A stretch of DNA of 64,000 nucleotides from Eucommia ulmoides (Eukaryota > Streptophyta > Magnoliopsida > Garryales > Eucommiaceae), in contig CM028338.1 in NCBI GenBank assembly GCA_016647705.1, positions 35,965,176 to 36,029,175 of the forward strand. Reading direction: 5' to 3'. The translations under genes and the position numbers were made by a program. Positions within the stretch are counted from its first letter, which is position 1; every line of letters starts with the position of its first letter. This document shows positions 12,574 to 24,949 of this stretch, in pieces. Below the pieces are notes generated by a model. That model had not been told where the DNA came from. It made no database searches and saw only the letters and a program-made list of their open reading frames with translations.

Positions 12574-12880
12574 ATATTTGTTAGAATCTAGAGAACAAAA
12601 CAGAATATTAATAGCTTGTGAGTTAATAGAAAGTTTATGTTTGTCAGACGTGGTCAGCTGCTCCTTTTTCTTAGCAACTCCATTTTCCACCAGGACAAAT
12701 GGACCATCCTCAATCGCTAGCTATACATCATAATTTGTGGCCTGAAGAAAAGTAATCATTATGTTCTTCCAGAATGCATAATTTTCACCTGGCAAACAAA
12801 GGTGGTCGGTGCATAAACTACCCCTAACCTAGTGTATCTATCGTGTGTGCCATGTGATCTTTGTTAGCTAGTGTTTTAAG
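12574..12880 (-). pseudogene. copia gag, N-terminal part
   Basis: On the minus strand the reading GENYAFWKNIMITFLQATNYDV, stop, LAIEDGPFVLVENG is the characteristic N-terminus of SIRE/Tork gag, where a Trp normally stands at the stop. It continues to NILFCSLDSN at the insertion site and resumes as YSRVSNC..KVMWDKLQITHEETSLVK at 6,530-6,450. The identifiable gag start is about 30 bp inside the 5' LTR boundary, so leader space is short. I see no clear tRNA-Met primer site. Confidence 0.75.
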
Positions 12881-12912
12881 CTAATTTAAGCTAAACCAGT
12901 TTTGGAACAAAT

Positions 12913-15180
12913 TGTTGACCCAGTGCGCTAACCAAGAGGGGGGTGAATTGAGTAGTAATTTTAAATAAATTTAAATCTTTAAACACTTAATTAATCAAAT
13001 AATCAATTTTATCCTAAATCAATTATTATCTTATTATGCAGTGGATAAGTGTTTAAACTACGTGCACAACCAAAAAAATGTAAACAATGAAGAACACAAA
13101 GATATATCCTGGTTCATTAAGCTACTCTTGGCTAATCCAATCCCCTTAGCTCCACAAAGATTCGTACCCACTAAAACCCAGATTCCTTTAAAGGTAAGAA
13201 CTAAACCCTCACAATGATTATTTTTCACAGGTTCAAAATCAACCTTTACAATTTCTTTTCACAGGATAAGGAAGAACCTTATCTCTTTATAGGCTAAAGA
13301 CTAACCTAATTCTATTTTAGTAAGAATCATAGCCTAATCTTTTTACCAGGCTAAGAATCAAACCTCACAAACACTCCAAGTATCTTTTTTACCAGTAAGG
13401 ATGAACCGTTACAATTCACTCAAAAATGAACTCTATTCAGGAAGAATTCACACCTAATTCTTTTTAAGGGAAAAGAACAACCTAACCTTTTTATACTCTA
13501 GATAAAGATCAAACCTCAATCTTTTTCTCGAAAAAGATTGAAACCACTACTACCCTGATTAGATACAACCCAACTGTAATCAATCCGCACAAACTCACTA
13601 ATTACAAAAATCACTGAGTTTCTTCCCACTCGAAGCTTCTACCACCTCAAACCAATTAAACTCAATTAATGTCCTGATAATTACTATGTGATAGAAATTA
13701 ATTGAGGAATTCAATATCTGATTATAATAAGTGTGGGTAGCATAGAATTAAACACGTAATCCTATAATCACAAAATCATTTTAAAAAGAATTTTTATACT
13801 CTTTAAAGTTCAAAAATGATTTTACTAAGATATTATCAACCAAAAAAATAATAATATAATTTCACAATAAAGAATAATAGCTTGGAAATATCTCAATAGG
13901 AAAACACTGAAAATTTAGTTTCAGAATAGCTAGACAACATAGATCAGTGAAGCCAACTCAATCAGTGCTTTAACATAAGAACTTCGGACACAATTAATCT
14001 CACAAATGATCTCTCTAATATATCTCAGAATAAAAACTCTTAGAAAGCACAAGAACTTCATAGTTCTTGATTGATGTGTTATCTTGATATGAAATTCGCA
14101 GGTCTATTTAAGTTGATTTGAAATAAGCCCTTTAACGACTAATTTCCTCAAGATATGACATTTAAATGTACCTATAGACCCCATATATCATAATCATTCA
14201 TTCCTGGTACAATTCACTCAAATATGACTATAAAATCTTTTAATAAAATCCTCAAATTAATTCTTAATTTGAAATCGAATAGATAGGAAGTATTAAAAGT
14301 ACCAAATTGAGAAACACTTCAATGTTTTGTATCATATCTATAAGGATATCAAAATAATTATTATATATCTCAAATATATTCAAATTCCAAGAATATCTAT
14401 CAGATATACCAAAAACGGCTAGTTAACGACAAGTTTTGATTTAATCCTTAAAATCCTTGAAATTATAACCAGACAATCAGTTGACCGACTTCTAGCCATT
14501 GGTTAACCGATCAATCAAGGTTGTAACCCAAGTCAACCTTTCACAGGCAATCGGTTGATTGACCTATGCATGGTCTGTTGACCGATCTTTACAAGATGCA
14601 ATTCTAGGCCAATTTTAAGCCTTGGTAGGTTGATCGATCTCCCCTGGTCGGTTGGCTGATCGATTCAGAGACTTTCCAATTTTCAGCCTACCCCAATCGG
14701 TTGACCGAATACTGCTGGAACACTCATTCTCAATTTATTTCAATTCCAAACTTTATCGTATTAAACCCTTTAACCGATTTCTTTTCTTAGTTAACTTAAT
14801 TGACACTAATACTCAATTTTAAACACTAATCTTACTTAGGTCAATTTTCATTTTTCAATTTCACATTGGAGCAAATAATTTAACACTAATTAAGATCTTA
14901 ATTTCATCAAATTAAGCACATATAAATATAACTCATTAATTTATGTCGTGTGTGATACCAATCAGGATACATTAAAAGTAAAAGAGGTTTGAGTTGTTTT
15001 CACCTAATTTCTTCAGAATCTTTAACACTCTTCATCGATTTAATGTCCATATCTATATCTTCAATAATTACTTCCTAATTTGATCTTCAATGGAACTCTT
15101 AAACTGAAATACTCAACAAACACGTTAGTTCTACCAAAAACATCAATCATTAATTGTCTATCAAAATCTCGAGATCAACA
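12913..15180 (-). repeat. 5' LTR of the copia element
   Basis: 2,268 bp. On the minus strand it starts TGTTGATCTCG (15,180) and ends TCAACA (12,913), giving the inverted terminal hexamer TGTTGA/TCAACA. Its first 260 bases match the partial LTR at 1-258. At 14,460-14,720 it carries a cluster of near-palindromes of the type TCGGTTGACCGA. Confidence 0.88.
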
Positions 15181-15219
15181 CGAACCTTGCTAATCTTCGG
15201 GGTGCAGTTATGGATCAGG

Positions 15220-16314
15220 CCACCATGAGGAGATTGGCAAATGAGAAGCAAGACCAGCAAGACACTACTGCCATTGCTACTTCTGGCTCCGAGCTAGGTG
15301 CCCATCCCAGTGGGAAGATCCAAGAAATGGAGCCCATCTTAGCTTGAGTGACCCCTCATGCAATTCCAATGAGGTTGGCACGAGAAGGGAATGTCTCTAC
15401 CCCAGTTGCACCTATCATCCCTCTAAACGATGAAAGCCTGACCCCCGTTGAGATGAGGGACATTGGTAAAGAAAAGTGACCAAGGTGGAGGTTGAGCCGC
15501 AGACTAATAGGAGTAAGAAGGAAGGTTAGCCTAAGCAGGTCAAAACCTTCACCGTCGACACTGGCCTGAAGCTCGGGAGCCAGATTCTTGACTAGCCTGA
15601 AATCCTCCTAAACTTCATCCACAAAATTACCTCTCCCGATGACTGGCACAAGATTGCTTCCAAGACCAACGCCAAGGTGGCCACAAAAGTTTACAAGTAC
15701 GTCACGTTAGTAAGCACTCTTCTCAGTATTTCTCTTTGACTTGTGAATTTTTTTTCTTTTTTTCTTTATGCGATGACTTCTTTTTCCTTTTCAATGTAGA
15801 GCCTCTTCAAAGTTGCAGAGATGGGCTACCCTTCCACCGAGTTGCGAGGAAATCAAAATTCTCACCAACAAGAAATCTAAAGTGGTAAAAAGTCGCAATG
15901 AAGCCCTCAAGAGGGTGCGCGAGCTGAACGAAGAAGATCTGAAGTATAAGGATGAAATTGAGCATTTGAAGAAAGACAAGGAGGCGTTATGCACCTTGAT
16001 TGGGAGATACAAGAACGACTTTGCAAGGTTGGTTGATCGGCTCGCTACCGCCGATGTAGAGAAAATGGAGGTCGTGGCCCAAGTCGAGAAGGGAGCAGTA
16101 GAGGCCTAGAAGTTGAACCAAGACAATAAAGACCTCGAGGTTAAGATCGATGTCGAGGTGATACAAGAAGAATTTGATGTCACCATTCACTCTCTCCGAT
16201 GTCAGTACCCCGATGTCCCCAACTAGAATATTTGGATGAAATTCCCGGAGGAGAAGGTTGAGAGAGACCAGGACGATGAAGTCGGGCTCAATACTAATGG
16301 CGGTGCCAAATGAA
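15220..16314 (+). pseudogene. Antisense additional ORF of the Tat element, with an intron-like gap
   Basis: The plus strand here is coding-like although the host retroelement runs minus. The first part (15,220-15,709) reads with several stops, with pieces such as ATMRRLANEKQDQQD and FIHKITSPDDWHKIASK. A GTAAGC donor near 15,710 and a pyrimidine-rich tract ending TGTAG at about 15,799 look like a 90-bp intron. The second part (15,813-16,109) is a Lys/Glu-rich coiled coil (EALKRVRELNEEDLKYKDEIEHLKKDKE), stopping at TAG and continuing in frame to a YPDVPN tail near 16,210. Tat elements such as maize Grande carry antisense coiled-coil genes of this kind. The function is unknown. The family assignment is inference. 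Confidence 0.55.
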
Positions 16315-17034
16315 GTCAAATCGAGGCGGCTCCTTAACTTGGTCAGCAATCAACTAACCAACCAACTTTGTAGTCTATTTTTTTAGGCCCAAATCAGACG
16401 TTGTAACACTGGGCTTTAACCCCATAATGGAATGAATGGATTTTTCCTTGATAATACCTTGTTTATTCAGCAATGGTTTCTGGTTGGTATGCTTTCTATG
16501 CTTGTGTGTTAGCATTTACTACTTCGAATGTCACTTAAACATTATCCAACTAGGTTGAGCTTAGTCAACCAGCCAAACAACTAGAAATAAGCTTGGACAT
16601 CTTCACACACTGTAACTTTTGGAAATATTTGAGACATTTCATAACTGACCGGCCTGGAATAATTGAGCTCATGATTTGGACCCAACTCAGTAATCATAAA
16701 ACTCAAAAAATTGTAAAACAATTCGTCCTTGCACTTTATGAACCGGACAATTAATCAACTTGGCAGCTCTACCTAAACAAACATGTCGGTCTTGAGTACC
16801 CAAGCTCAATGCTTGTAAACAGATCGACGATTCCTAATCACTTAGTCCCTTTTGTAAATTTAAGAGTCAACCAATCCTTTAAATATGGTTAGAGTGTAAC
16901 ACCGACCTTATTCGAATCTACTAACCTCAATCGAACGCTCTTATTACTGTAAACCATCTTAGTCCTTCTTCTGGGGATTCTTGAACTTGGACACCTTTTG
17001 ACTGACTGACTTTATTTAACCGGTGGTATCGTTT
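16315..17034. other. Tat element 3' non-coding region
   Basis: No open frame or recognisable motif beyond a possible 3' untranslated tail of the antisense gene (TTGTAACACTGGGC near 16,400). Confidence 0.4.
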
Positions 17035-18430
17035 GCACTTGTACGATGAGGTTTTTACACGCTCGCGTATTGACTACTCGCAAGTATACGAGGTCCAGTT
17101 TTAATATAGTGGATCTTTAAGTAGGGAGAGTGTAAATTAGTTTAATACTGTAATTTGCATAGTCTCATATTATCTCGACTTTTCAGGAATTGTTTATATT
17201 TTAATTAACAACTAAGATAAATTACAACTATTGGGTTAGTTCTAACTATATTGATTTCTTTCATGTAATACATATTTGACTTCGTTTAGTTAGCTATAAT
17301 GGTGTTTATCCTATCCGACAATCTCTGTATCTATAACTCGCTCGCTTTTTCTTCCGGGTATAAAGCGAACAAATATATGACTTCGCGTTGACGCCGAAGT
17401 CCCCCTCGAACATCTTTTCAAACACATAGTCACATGAGTCATGAACCAACGTCATGGATTTCACACTCTCCAACTCCCTCTTGGGTTATTAGATTGTCAC
17501 GTTGTGTTTACCCTAGTCCGAATCCGGGGAGTTACCTCTCCCGAGTGTCAAATCTCGTATTCTTGGTTCATCGTAACAAGCAAAAAATCAAAAATAATGA
17601 TAAACACAATCGGATTGAGACAAACAACCATTAACGTAACATATATTCAATCAAACTAGTATTTACATGACTTACAACAACACCTAGATAATATTTATCT
17701 AAACTACATGATCTTAGCCATATAATATACAAAACAAGAGTGATTCAATATCATTAGATAATGAAAAGTAATTACAAAGATAAAACAAAAGAAGAACGAT
17801 CAAATCTGAGAGTGGAATGATCCACTGTCGTTAAAAATCGCTCTGCAAATGCTTCATTTTCTTCAAATGATGAACCTCCTCCTTGATCTCTCAAGAATAG
17901 CTAAAAAATAGTATACTAGGGTTGAGAACGTTCAACACCCCTTTTTTAGAAGTGCGGGAGAGGCATTTATAGGCTCAAGGTTTCAAAAATATCTAAAACG
18001 ATCTTTATGTCTGTACAGAGCTGACCGCCTAGGTGGTGAGTAAGTCGGTTTAACCTTCTCTGCGGCAGTGGAGGAGGCGGTGAATTCAAAAACTCTCTGT
18101 CGTTTCACCACCTAGGTGATGGGTCACCGCCTAGGCAGTGGAACAGTCTTCAAACTCTCTGCACTTTCACCACCTAGGCAGTGGGACTTGTTCAATTTCA
18201 GCACTTCCCGTATTCTCACCACCTAAGCGGTGGGTCTGCTATCTTGATCCCTTGTGTTCTGCTACTTTTCTTCTCCGTTTTCCCACCGTTTTTCTCATTT
18301 ATTGCTCGTTTACGTCCCTATACCTGATTTACATAAAAACAACTAAAACGTAATTAAAACATTAATAAAACACTCGAAAACTGGCTAATTCAGCTTAGAA
18401 GTAGATAGGTATTTTTAACCTATCAACACT
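17035..18430 (-). repeat. Solo LTR B (same superfamily as LTR A) with near-perfect TSD
   Basis: The LTR is 17,040-18,425 (1,386 bp), minus-oriented, TGATAGG... to ...CGTACA on its own strand. Flanks are GCACT (17,035-17,039) and ACACT (18,426-18,430), a 5-bp TSD with one change. Near-palindromes (CACCACCTAGGTGATGG and similar) lie at 18,020-18,235, and a TATA-like word (CCTATAAATGCC on the minus strand) lies at about 17,962-17,973. It is inserted in the 3' part of the Tat element. No internal region remains. Confidence 0.82.
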
Positions 18431-19344
18431 CAGGTCGGTAGGCCACTTAATTGGACATATTAATTAGCTCGGTCATTTTAAACCACTTTGTAGCATAGTT
18501 TTTCATTCAATCGCCTAAGTTTATAACTTTAAGAACTGGGCAGAGTTTTATATCAGCCCCAGTTTTAATGCCAAGTAGTTTTTAATTACAAATCGGACCT
18601 AGGCCCGCCCAGACCACATTATCATAACACTAAGAGGTCACACCTCAATTAAGTAAAATACTGAGAAGAATTTAACTTCAATCGTATGTCACACTGAGGA
18701 GAACAAGGTATCACTCAAACGTAGAGCGATCAGGTCGGTCCCTTAGCCCTTCACCCTTTCTTGGTCATTCTGCCCCATAGCAGACTACATGAGTTCAGTT
18801 TGGTTGTGCTCGTGTGGTTGGTCTACCTCGTTAGGGTATCCGATCTGAATCAGGCCCTCTCAGTCCATGGACCTCTTCACCTCGGTGGATTTTAGTGGCC
18901 GGTTATAGGTGAGTTCTCCGTAGTCAGGCTCATACTTGAGCCTTTTCAAGCTATCTCAAGTTTGTCCCTGTAGGAGCACCATCTCTTTTATGTCACCTGA
19001 GCTCAACTCAGCTATGAGAGAGTAGATGCTTAGCTGCAGGTCCTCAGGCCCTATCGGTGTCACACCATCAGTGGATGACAAATGAGAGTCCCTGGGAAAA
19101 TACTATCGACCTATGTAGAGGGTCTGATTATCACTCTCGGCGGTATGCACCGGGGTGTACTTCTTTGTATAGATGGGCTGGAGGGCTGCTCATCCTCGTC
19201 CATGGTAAACAGAGGGTTGTTCAGTTACACCACTACATTTTTGTAGATTTTGGAGAGTGGAGAACATATTGAACCGAACCTTTTTTATTAACATAAAATT
19301 TCATTACAAACTTTGAAATTGAAATTTCTACAAGTTTACATCAA
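18431..19344 (-). other. Tat element region 3' of integrase, with an unidentified coding-like remnant
   Basis: Downstream of the integrase end, the minus strand at about 19,120-18,860 reads almost continuously as protein (EDLQLSIYSLIAELSSGDIK, then EMVLLQGQ, stop, DSLKRLKYEPDYGELTYN), with only a few stops. I do not recognise the product. It may be a sense-strand additional ORF of the Tat element. The rest, 18,431-18,700, shows nothing. Confidence 0.3.
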
Positions 19345-22300
19345 CGCTTCATTTCTAGGGTAGTAGCATTTTAGGTGTTCGGCATTCTAGGGGTGTCTCA
19401 AGGGTACCCTTTCTTCTATTTCCAAGTTGTATGTGTTGGATCGAGCTACGCGAGCAACTCTATACGGTCCTTCCTAAGTGGCAGCGAGCTTACCGGCGTT
19501 TTGATCTTTGGTGGCTAGTGTGACCTTTCTGAGAACAATGTCTTTGATGATAAAAGAGCGAGGTCAAACTCTTCTGTTGTATTCCTGGGCTACTCTTTGC
19601 TGGTACGTGACTTGATGCACCTGAGCTATTTCTCTTATTTCTTCTATGAGATCTAGGCTTATTGCAAAAACTGCTACATTCGTAGCTCCGTTGAAGAAGG
19701 TCGTTCTCCATGGTGAGAGAATACCAATCTCGACCGGGATAATGGCCTCAAACCCAAAGGTCATCGCAAAGGGCATTTCTCTAGTTAGGGTTCTGGTCGT
19801 TGTGTGGTAAGCCCAAAGAACGGGGTAGGGGTCCTCCACCCATAGACCCTTAGACCTGTCCAGCCTTACCTTTAAATTTTGCAAAATTATCCCGTTGGTG
19901 ACTTCGACCTGGCCATTTTCCTGAGGATGACTCGGGGAGGAAAAGTGCATGTTAATCCCCAATCCCAAGCATAGGTCGACAAAGAAGTCATTGTTGAACT
20001 GTTTCCCGTTGTCCGAGATGATGGCCCTGGGGATGCCGAACCACCATATCAGACTTTTCAACACAGAGTCCCTGATCTTCTCCTTGGTGATCTTGGCCAG
20101 GGGATCAGCTTCCACCTATTTCATAAAGTAGTAGATTGTCGTGACCAGAAACTTACACTAGACAATGCCATGAGGGAATGGGGACAATGCCCTGAGGGGT
20201 TAGTCATGCGCACCAGCTCAATTGGCAGTGCGTAGGGGTGGGCGGCAAACATTTGGTACTTGTCGCATTTTCTCACAAACTTACTCGCGTCTTCCAGCAT
20301 TATTTTCCAATAGTACCCATGTCGAAGTAATTTCTAAGCTAGAGACCTACCCCCGAGTGGTTCTTCGTAAATCCCTTTGTAGACTTCTTGCATAACGTAG
20401 TCAGCCCCTTCAGGTTGGAGGCACCTGAAGTAGGGGCCCAAGAAGGATTTACGATAAAGAACCACGACGAGAATGACGTATCTCACAGCTTCGTAATGCA
20501 TCTTCCTGGACACAACTCGGTCTTCAGACGGCGTCCTATCTTTGAGGTAATTCTTGATCAGGTCCATCCAAAACAACTCAGAATTAAGTGCGCTTATGGT
20601 TGTGACCTCATCTGATACTTCAGTGCTCGGCTTGGCTAGGTACTCTACGGGCATTGTCCGTTTTAAGTTGTATTCCATTGCGGTGGCCATGTTAGCCAAT
20701 GTGTCGATGTGCCTGTTCTTTTCTTAGAGAATCTACGTGACTTGAATCTTTTTGAAGTCTTCCATCATAGCCTTGACCCTTTCCAGATAGGCGACCATGC
20801 TCGCCTCCTTAGCTAGATAGTCACCGTTTACTTGGTTAACCACGAGCTAGGAATCGCCCATGACCTAAAGAGTCTTCGCATTGAAATCCTGAGCTAACCT
20901 CATCCTGGAAAAAAGGGATTCATACTTTACCTTGTTGTTTGTGGCTCGAAATCCCAGCCGAAGTGCATACTCTACCTCTTCCTTATCTGGGACTATGAGG
21001 ACCATCCTGGCTCCACAATCGTTTTGGTTGGAGGAACCATCTATATATAGTTTCCAGGAGTCTGGTCCCAGGTTTAGTCCCATGGTGGGAATCTCACCAG
21101 CCTCTTTGCGAGCTTAGGAATATTCTCGGCAACCCCCAGGTTGGTACTTGGCCTCTCGTTCGGGAAAGTCAGCTCGACAATGAAATCGGCTAAGACTTGT
21201 CCCTTGATAATCATTTTAGGCCAGTAATCGATATGAAATTGGCCAAGCCTGAGGTAGTATTTCATTAACTGCCCAAAGACAATGGGGGAATAAAGGATCT
21301 GCTTAGGGGCTGGTCGATCAGAACGACAATGGTGTGGGCTTGAAAATATTGCCTTTATTTTCTCGATGTGATTAGTAGGATGTAGGCCAATTTATTGAAC
21401 CATTAATATCTCATCTTGGCATCAGTGAGGACCCTGCTAGAGTAATACATCAAGCTCTGAACACCATTTTCTTCTCTTACTAAAGCTACAGTTCCTGTTA
21501 TTGTAGATGTTGAGATGTAGAGGAACAACTATTCTCCTATTCTCGGGGTGCTGAGCAGGAGAGCTGACGAAAGATTCCTTTTGAGCTTTTGGAATGTCTT
21601 CTCACACTCCTTGGGCCATTTGAATGCCTTGTTGCCCCTGAATAGTTTAAAAAAAGGAAGGCATTTTTCGAAGGATTTGGAGATAAAAGGGTTTAACACT
21701 ACCAACCTTCCTGTGAGCATTTGAACTTCTTTATTATTGTGGGGTAAAGACATCCCGAGCATGGCACTGATATGGTTGGGGTTGGCATCAATACCGCGCT
21801 GCGACACCATGAAGCTGAGGAATTTTCCTACAGGCACCACGAATATATGCTTGTTTGGGCTGAGCTTTATGCGGTGAGCCCGGAGCTTATCGAAGCAGGC
21901 CCGAAGGTGTCTGAGGTAGTCTTGAGCTCAACTACTTTTGACCAACATGTCGTCTATATAAACCTCTATAGTCTATCTAATCTCCTCCTTAAACATCTTG
22001 TTGACTAACCGTTGATAAGTTGCTTAGGCATTGCGCAGCCCAAACTGCATGATCTTATAGCAATCAGTACATCGGTCCATGATAAATAAGATTTTGCTCT
22101 TATTAGGTGGGTACATTGGGATCTGGTTGTAGTCGACATATGTGTCGAGGAAGCTTAGTTGTTCATACCCAGCAGTGGCATCGATCACGATGTCCATCCT
22201 CAATAGGGAAAAGAAATCTTTCGGGCATGTCTTGTTTAAATCTTTGAAATCCACGCAAAGGCAGCATTTGTTACCAAATTTAGGAATGAGGACCACGTTG

Positions 22301-23200
22301 GCCAGCCAATCCAAGAACTTAACCTCTTCCACGACGTCGGACTTGATGACATTATCCATCTATTCTTCAATGATTTTCTATAAATTTGGGTGGAATCTTC
22401 TATGCTTTTATCGAACTGGCAGATGGTGCACGTCGACATGCAATCGTTGCATGGCCACCTTGGGGTCGATTCCAGGGAGCGCATTGTGGGACAAGGTGAA
22501 GACGTCGTCATTCTTCTATAGCATGTTGGTAAGCTCAGCACGCTACTCGGGGCTGAGCCTGGATCATATTCTCACAGTCTTTCCTTTGATAGAAGGGTGA
22601 ATGGATACTTCCAATAGATCCTCATGAGGTCGGGGACTGAGCTCCTCATCTCAGGGATCATCGATTGGGATGAGCCCAGCGCCATCATCCAGGACCACGA
22701 GCTTTAGGAAATCTAAGTTGAATTTTACTAAGCTCAGGCCCTTTTGGTAGTTGCTATTTTTTCTTCTCTAGTGCCTTCCTAAAATATGCCCGGGCTAACT
22801 CCTGGTCTCCTCGGGCTTGTCCCACCCCGTGATCAGCAGGGAACTTCATCATCTGATAGTATAGGGAACAAATGGCCCTCATGGTGGCTACAGTCGGAAG
22901 TTCCATGATTGTGTTATAGGGTGAAGGTCGATACACAATGAGAAATTTATTCCAGACCATAGCCAACCTGGGTTTTGACCCCACTATGACAGGTAAGGAG
23001 AACTATCTGACCGAGCTAAGACATCCCTAACGAAACCGACGAGGAAGCCTTTGCAGGCTACGCAACACTTGAATCCACCTTCATTTTGTGGAAAGCCCAC
23101 TTGAAAATTATGTCGGCTGAATTCCCCCCTTTGACCAGAATTCTCCCAATTTTGTAGTTGTTGATCAGGGCTGGGATCACTAATGTATCGTTATGGGGGA
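19345..23200 (-). pseudogene. Tat gypsy pol remnant: protease end, RT, RNase H, aRNase H, integrase
   Basis: On the minus strand: protease tail (23,200-23,100) with GRILVKGGNSADII, where Lys replaces the usual catalytic Asp; the linker MKFPADHGVGQARGDQELAR (22,860-22,760); RT palm (22,359-22,024; LANVVLIPKFGNKCCLCVDF, DLNKTCPKD) with the catalytic YIDD box intact at 21,949-21,960; RT connection/RNase H (21,840-21,529); archaeal-like RNase H (21,083-20,865; LYIDGSSN kept, but NNEAEYEAL-type Glu residues now Lys); integrase zinc region (20,699-20,200); integrase core (20,115-19,564; IISDNGKQF and HPQENGQVEV); and C-terminal NAEHLKCYYP ending near 19,345. Many stops and frameshifts. The domain order is that of Tat elements. 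Confidence 0.85.
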
Positions 23201-23201
23201 T

Positions 23202-24925
23202 TGATAGGTGCGAAAAACCTATCTATTTCCAATCTGAATTTGTTAGTTTTTTAATATGTTTATAGTTATTTTTATTATGTTTTAATTAGTTTTCATACTT
23301 TTTGTATAACTCAGGTGTGTAAGGCAAAAAATAGGAAACTGGAGCTAAAATGATGAGATCGAACCAAAGCGGTTCGAAGTTACGGTGGATAAACAAGCTC
23401 AAAGGCTAAAAGCTGAAACAGGCCCATTGCTTAGGCGTACAGACCACCGCCTAAGTGGTGAAAATGCTGAGAAGATCAAAATGTTATTGACGAACGATCG
23501 CCTGAGCTAAAATTCTACCGCTTAGGTGAAAATCCAATAGAGGACGAAGAAGGGCTACTGATAGCCGCTCGCCTAGGCGAAGTTTTCTTCACCTAGGCGG
23601 AATTTCAATAGAATGTTCTCCAGTCCACCGCCTACTTCACCACCCAGGTGATCAGACTTAATCAACCTAACTCCGCCTAGGCGGAAATTCCACCAGCCTA
23701 GCAATTTGCCCTACACAGTCTTGAGATATTTTTAGATATTTTTAGGATATTTTTGCTATAAATATCCCCTCTCCTCCACCTTGGCCGGTATCTCTCTTCC
23801 CTCTCTTGCAGTTTTGAGCCCCTTAGGTTATATTTAAGCCGAGGGTTAGGAATTTTAGTGGTGGAGCTCGCATCCCGAAGTGGAGAAGACGGCGAATTGA
23901 TCGTTGAGTGTTCTTAGTGGTTTATCTTCAGACAAGGCTAAGTTCTTCGATCATTTTTCCATATTTATTTATCTTAGGAGTATATGAGCATGTTTAGCTC
24001 ATTATTTTCTTGTATATGCAGCTATGGCCCCGAGTTAAATATAGAATGTAATAGGGATTAACCTATAATTTATAAATACGTTGTTTGGATGATTTCGATG
24101 TTTCATTGTGATTGTTCTTCGTAGTTTGATTGTATTTATCATATTGTTTGTTTATTATGCTTGGATTGATAAATGGAGAATATGGGATTTTGACAAAACC
24201 CCATATTCGGATTAGGGTAAACAAATGCCACGATTCTATAACCCGGTCGGGGTTTGAATCATGGACAATCGATGATGTTAGGCAAGACACATGCTACCTA
24301 GGGTCATTAAGACGTTGAGGGGGACCTCTTCGTTGACTTGAAGTTGCGTTATATCCCTCGTCTTACAATCGGAAGAGGTGGTGAGAGAGTTTTAGAACGG
24401 AGATTGTCGATAGGGTAAATACAACGCGACGATCCAATAACTCGGGAGGAAGTTGGATTGTGTGCAATCAATGACGCTGGGTTAAACTCACATGACCTAG
24501 GGTCGTTAAGACGTTAAGGGGTACTTCTTCATTGGCTCGAAGTCATGTGTTCTCCCGTCTTACACTCGGAAGAGGTGGCGGTGGAGTTTACATACCGAAG
24601 TTGTCAAATAGGTCGAACAACGTAAACGTGAGTAAATCGAAATCGAACACATATTTGTAAACACGTTAATCCCTATGCAATTCTTCACCCTAAAACATAT
24701 TAACATAATAGAGTAGTTAATTTAGGTTATATTAGTATTAGTTTAATTAATTAAATACATTTGTTTTTTGCCTAGACAAACTTAGGTCACGACAAACGCG
24801 ATATTCGATAGTAACGACAACAATCCCTGTGAATACGATAACCCGATCTTAACGATCACACTATACTAAAACTTAGACCTCGTATACTTGCGAGTGTAAG
24901 TAGCGGCGCATTTCCCGCGCTTCCA
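23202..24925 (+). repeat. 5' LTR of element D
   Basis: 1,724 bp. Five pairs of near-palindromes (for example CTCCGCCTAGGCGGAA) lie at 23,430-23,715, directly upstream of a TATA-like GCTATAAATATCC at 23,754-23,766. Confidence 0.92.
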
Positions 24926-24931
24926 AGTTTT

Positions 24932-24949
24932 TGGCGCCGTTACCGGGGA
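24932..24949 (+). promoter_or_regulatory. Primer binding site, tRNA-Asp
   Basis: TGGCGCCGTTACCGGGGA, one base from the complement of the plant tRNA-Asp 3' end, 6 bases after the 5' LTR. Confidence 0.85.

Larger units (their letters stand above)
1..15180 (-). mobile_element. Ty1/copia retrotransposon, SIRE/Tork-like, minus strand, left end outside window
   Basis: A full-length but dead copia element read right to left. The 5' LTR is 12,913-15,180 and the start of the 3' LTR is 1-258; the two are clearly alike along that stretch and both begin TGTTGATCT on the minus strand. Between them, in order, are gag (12,880-12,574 and 6,530-5,292), protease, integrase, reverse transcriptase and RNase H (3,740-660), which is the copia order. 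Two later insertions interrupt it: the solo LTR at 3,792-5,286 and the Athila-like element at 6,536-12,573. The gag frame continues across the second insertion. The left target-site duplication is outside the window, so TSD status is unknown. The SIRE/Tork assignment rests on gag and pol motifs recognised by eye. Confidence 0.85.

Noticed and set aside
12880-12912. Search for a tRNA-Met primer binding site (TGGTATCAGAGC) after the copia 5' LTR.
   Set aside because: No convincing match is present on the minus strand. It is decayed or uses another tRNA, so it was not annotated.
19057-19272. Plus-strand 71-codon frame near the Tat integrase end.
   Set aside because: The minus strand reads more like protein over the same interval and agrees with the element's direction.
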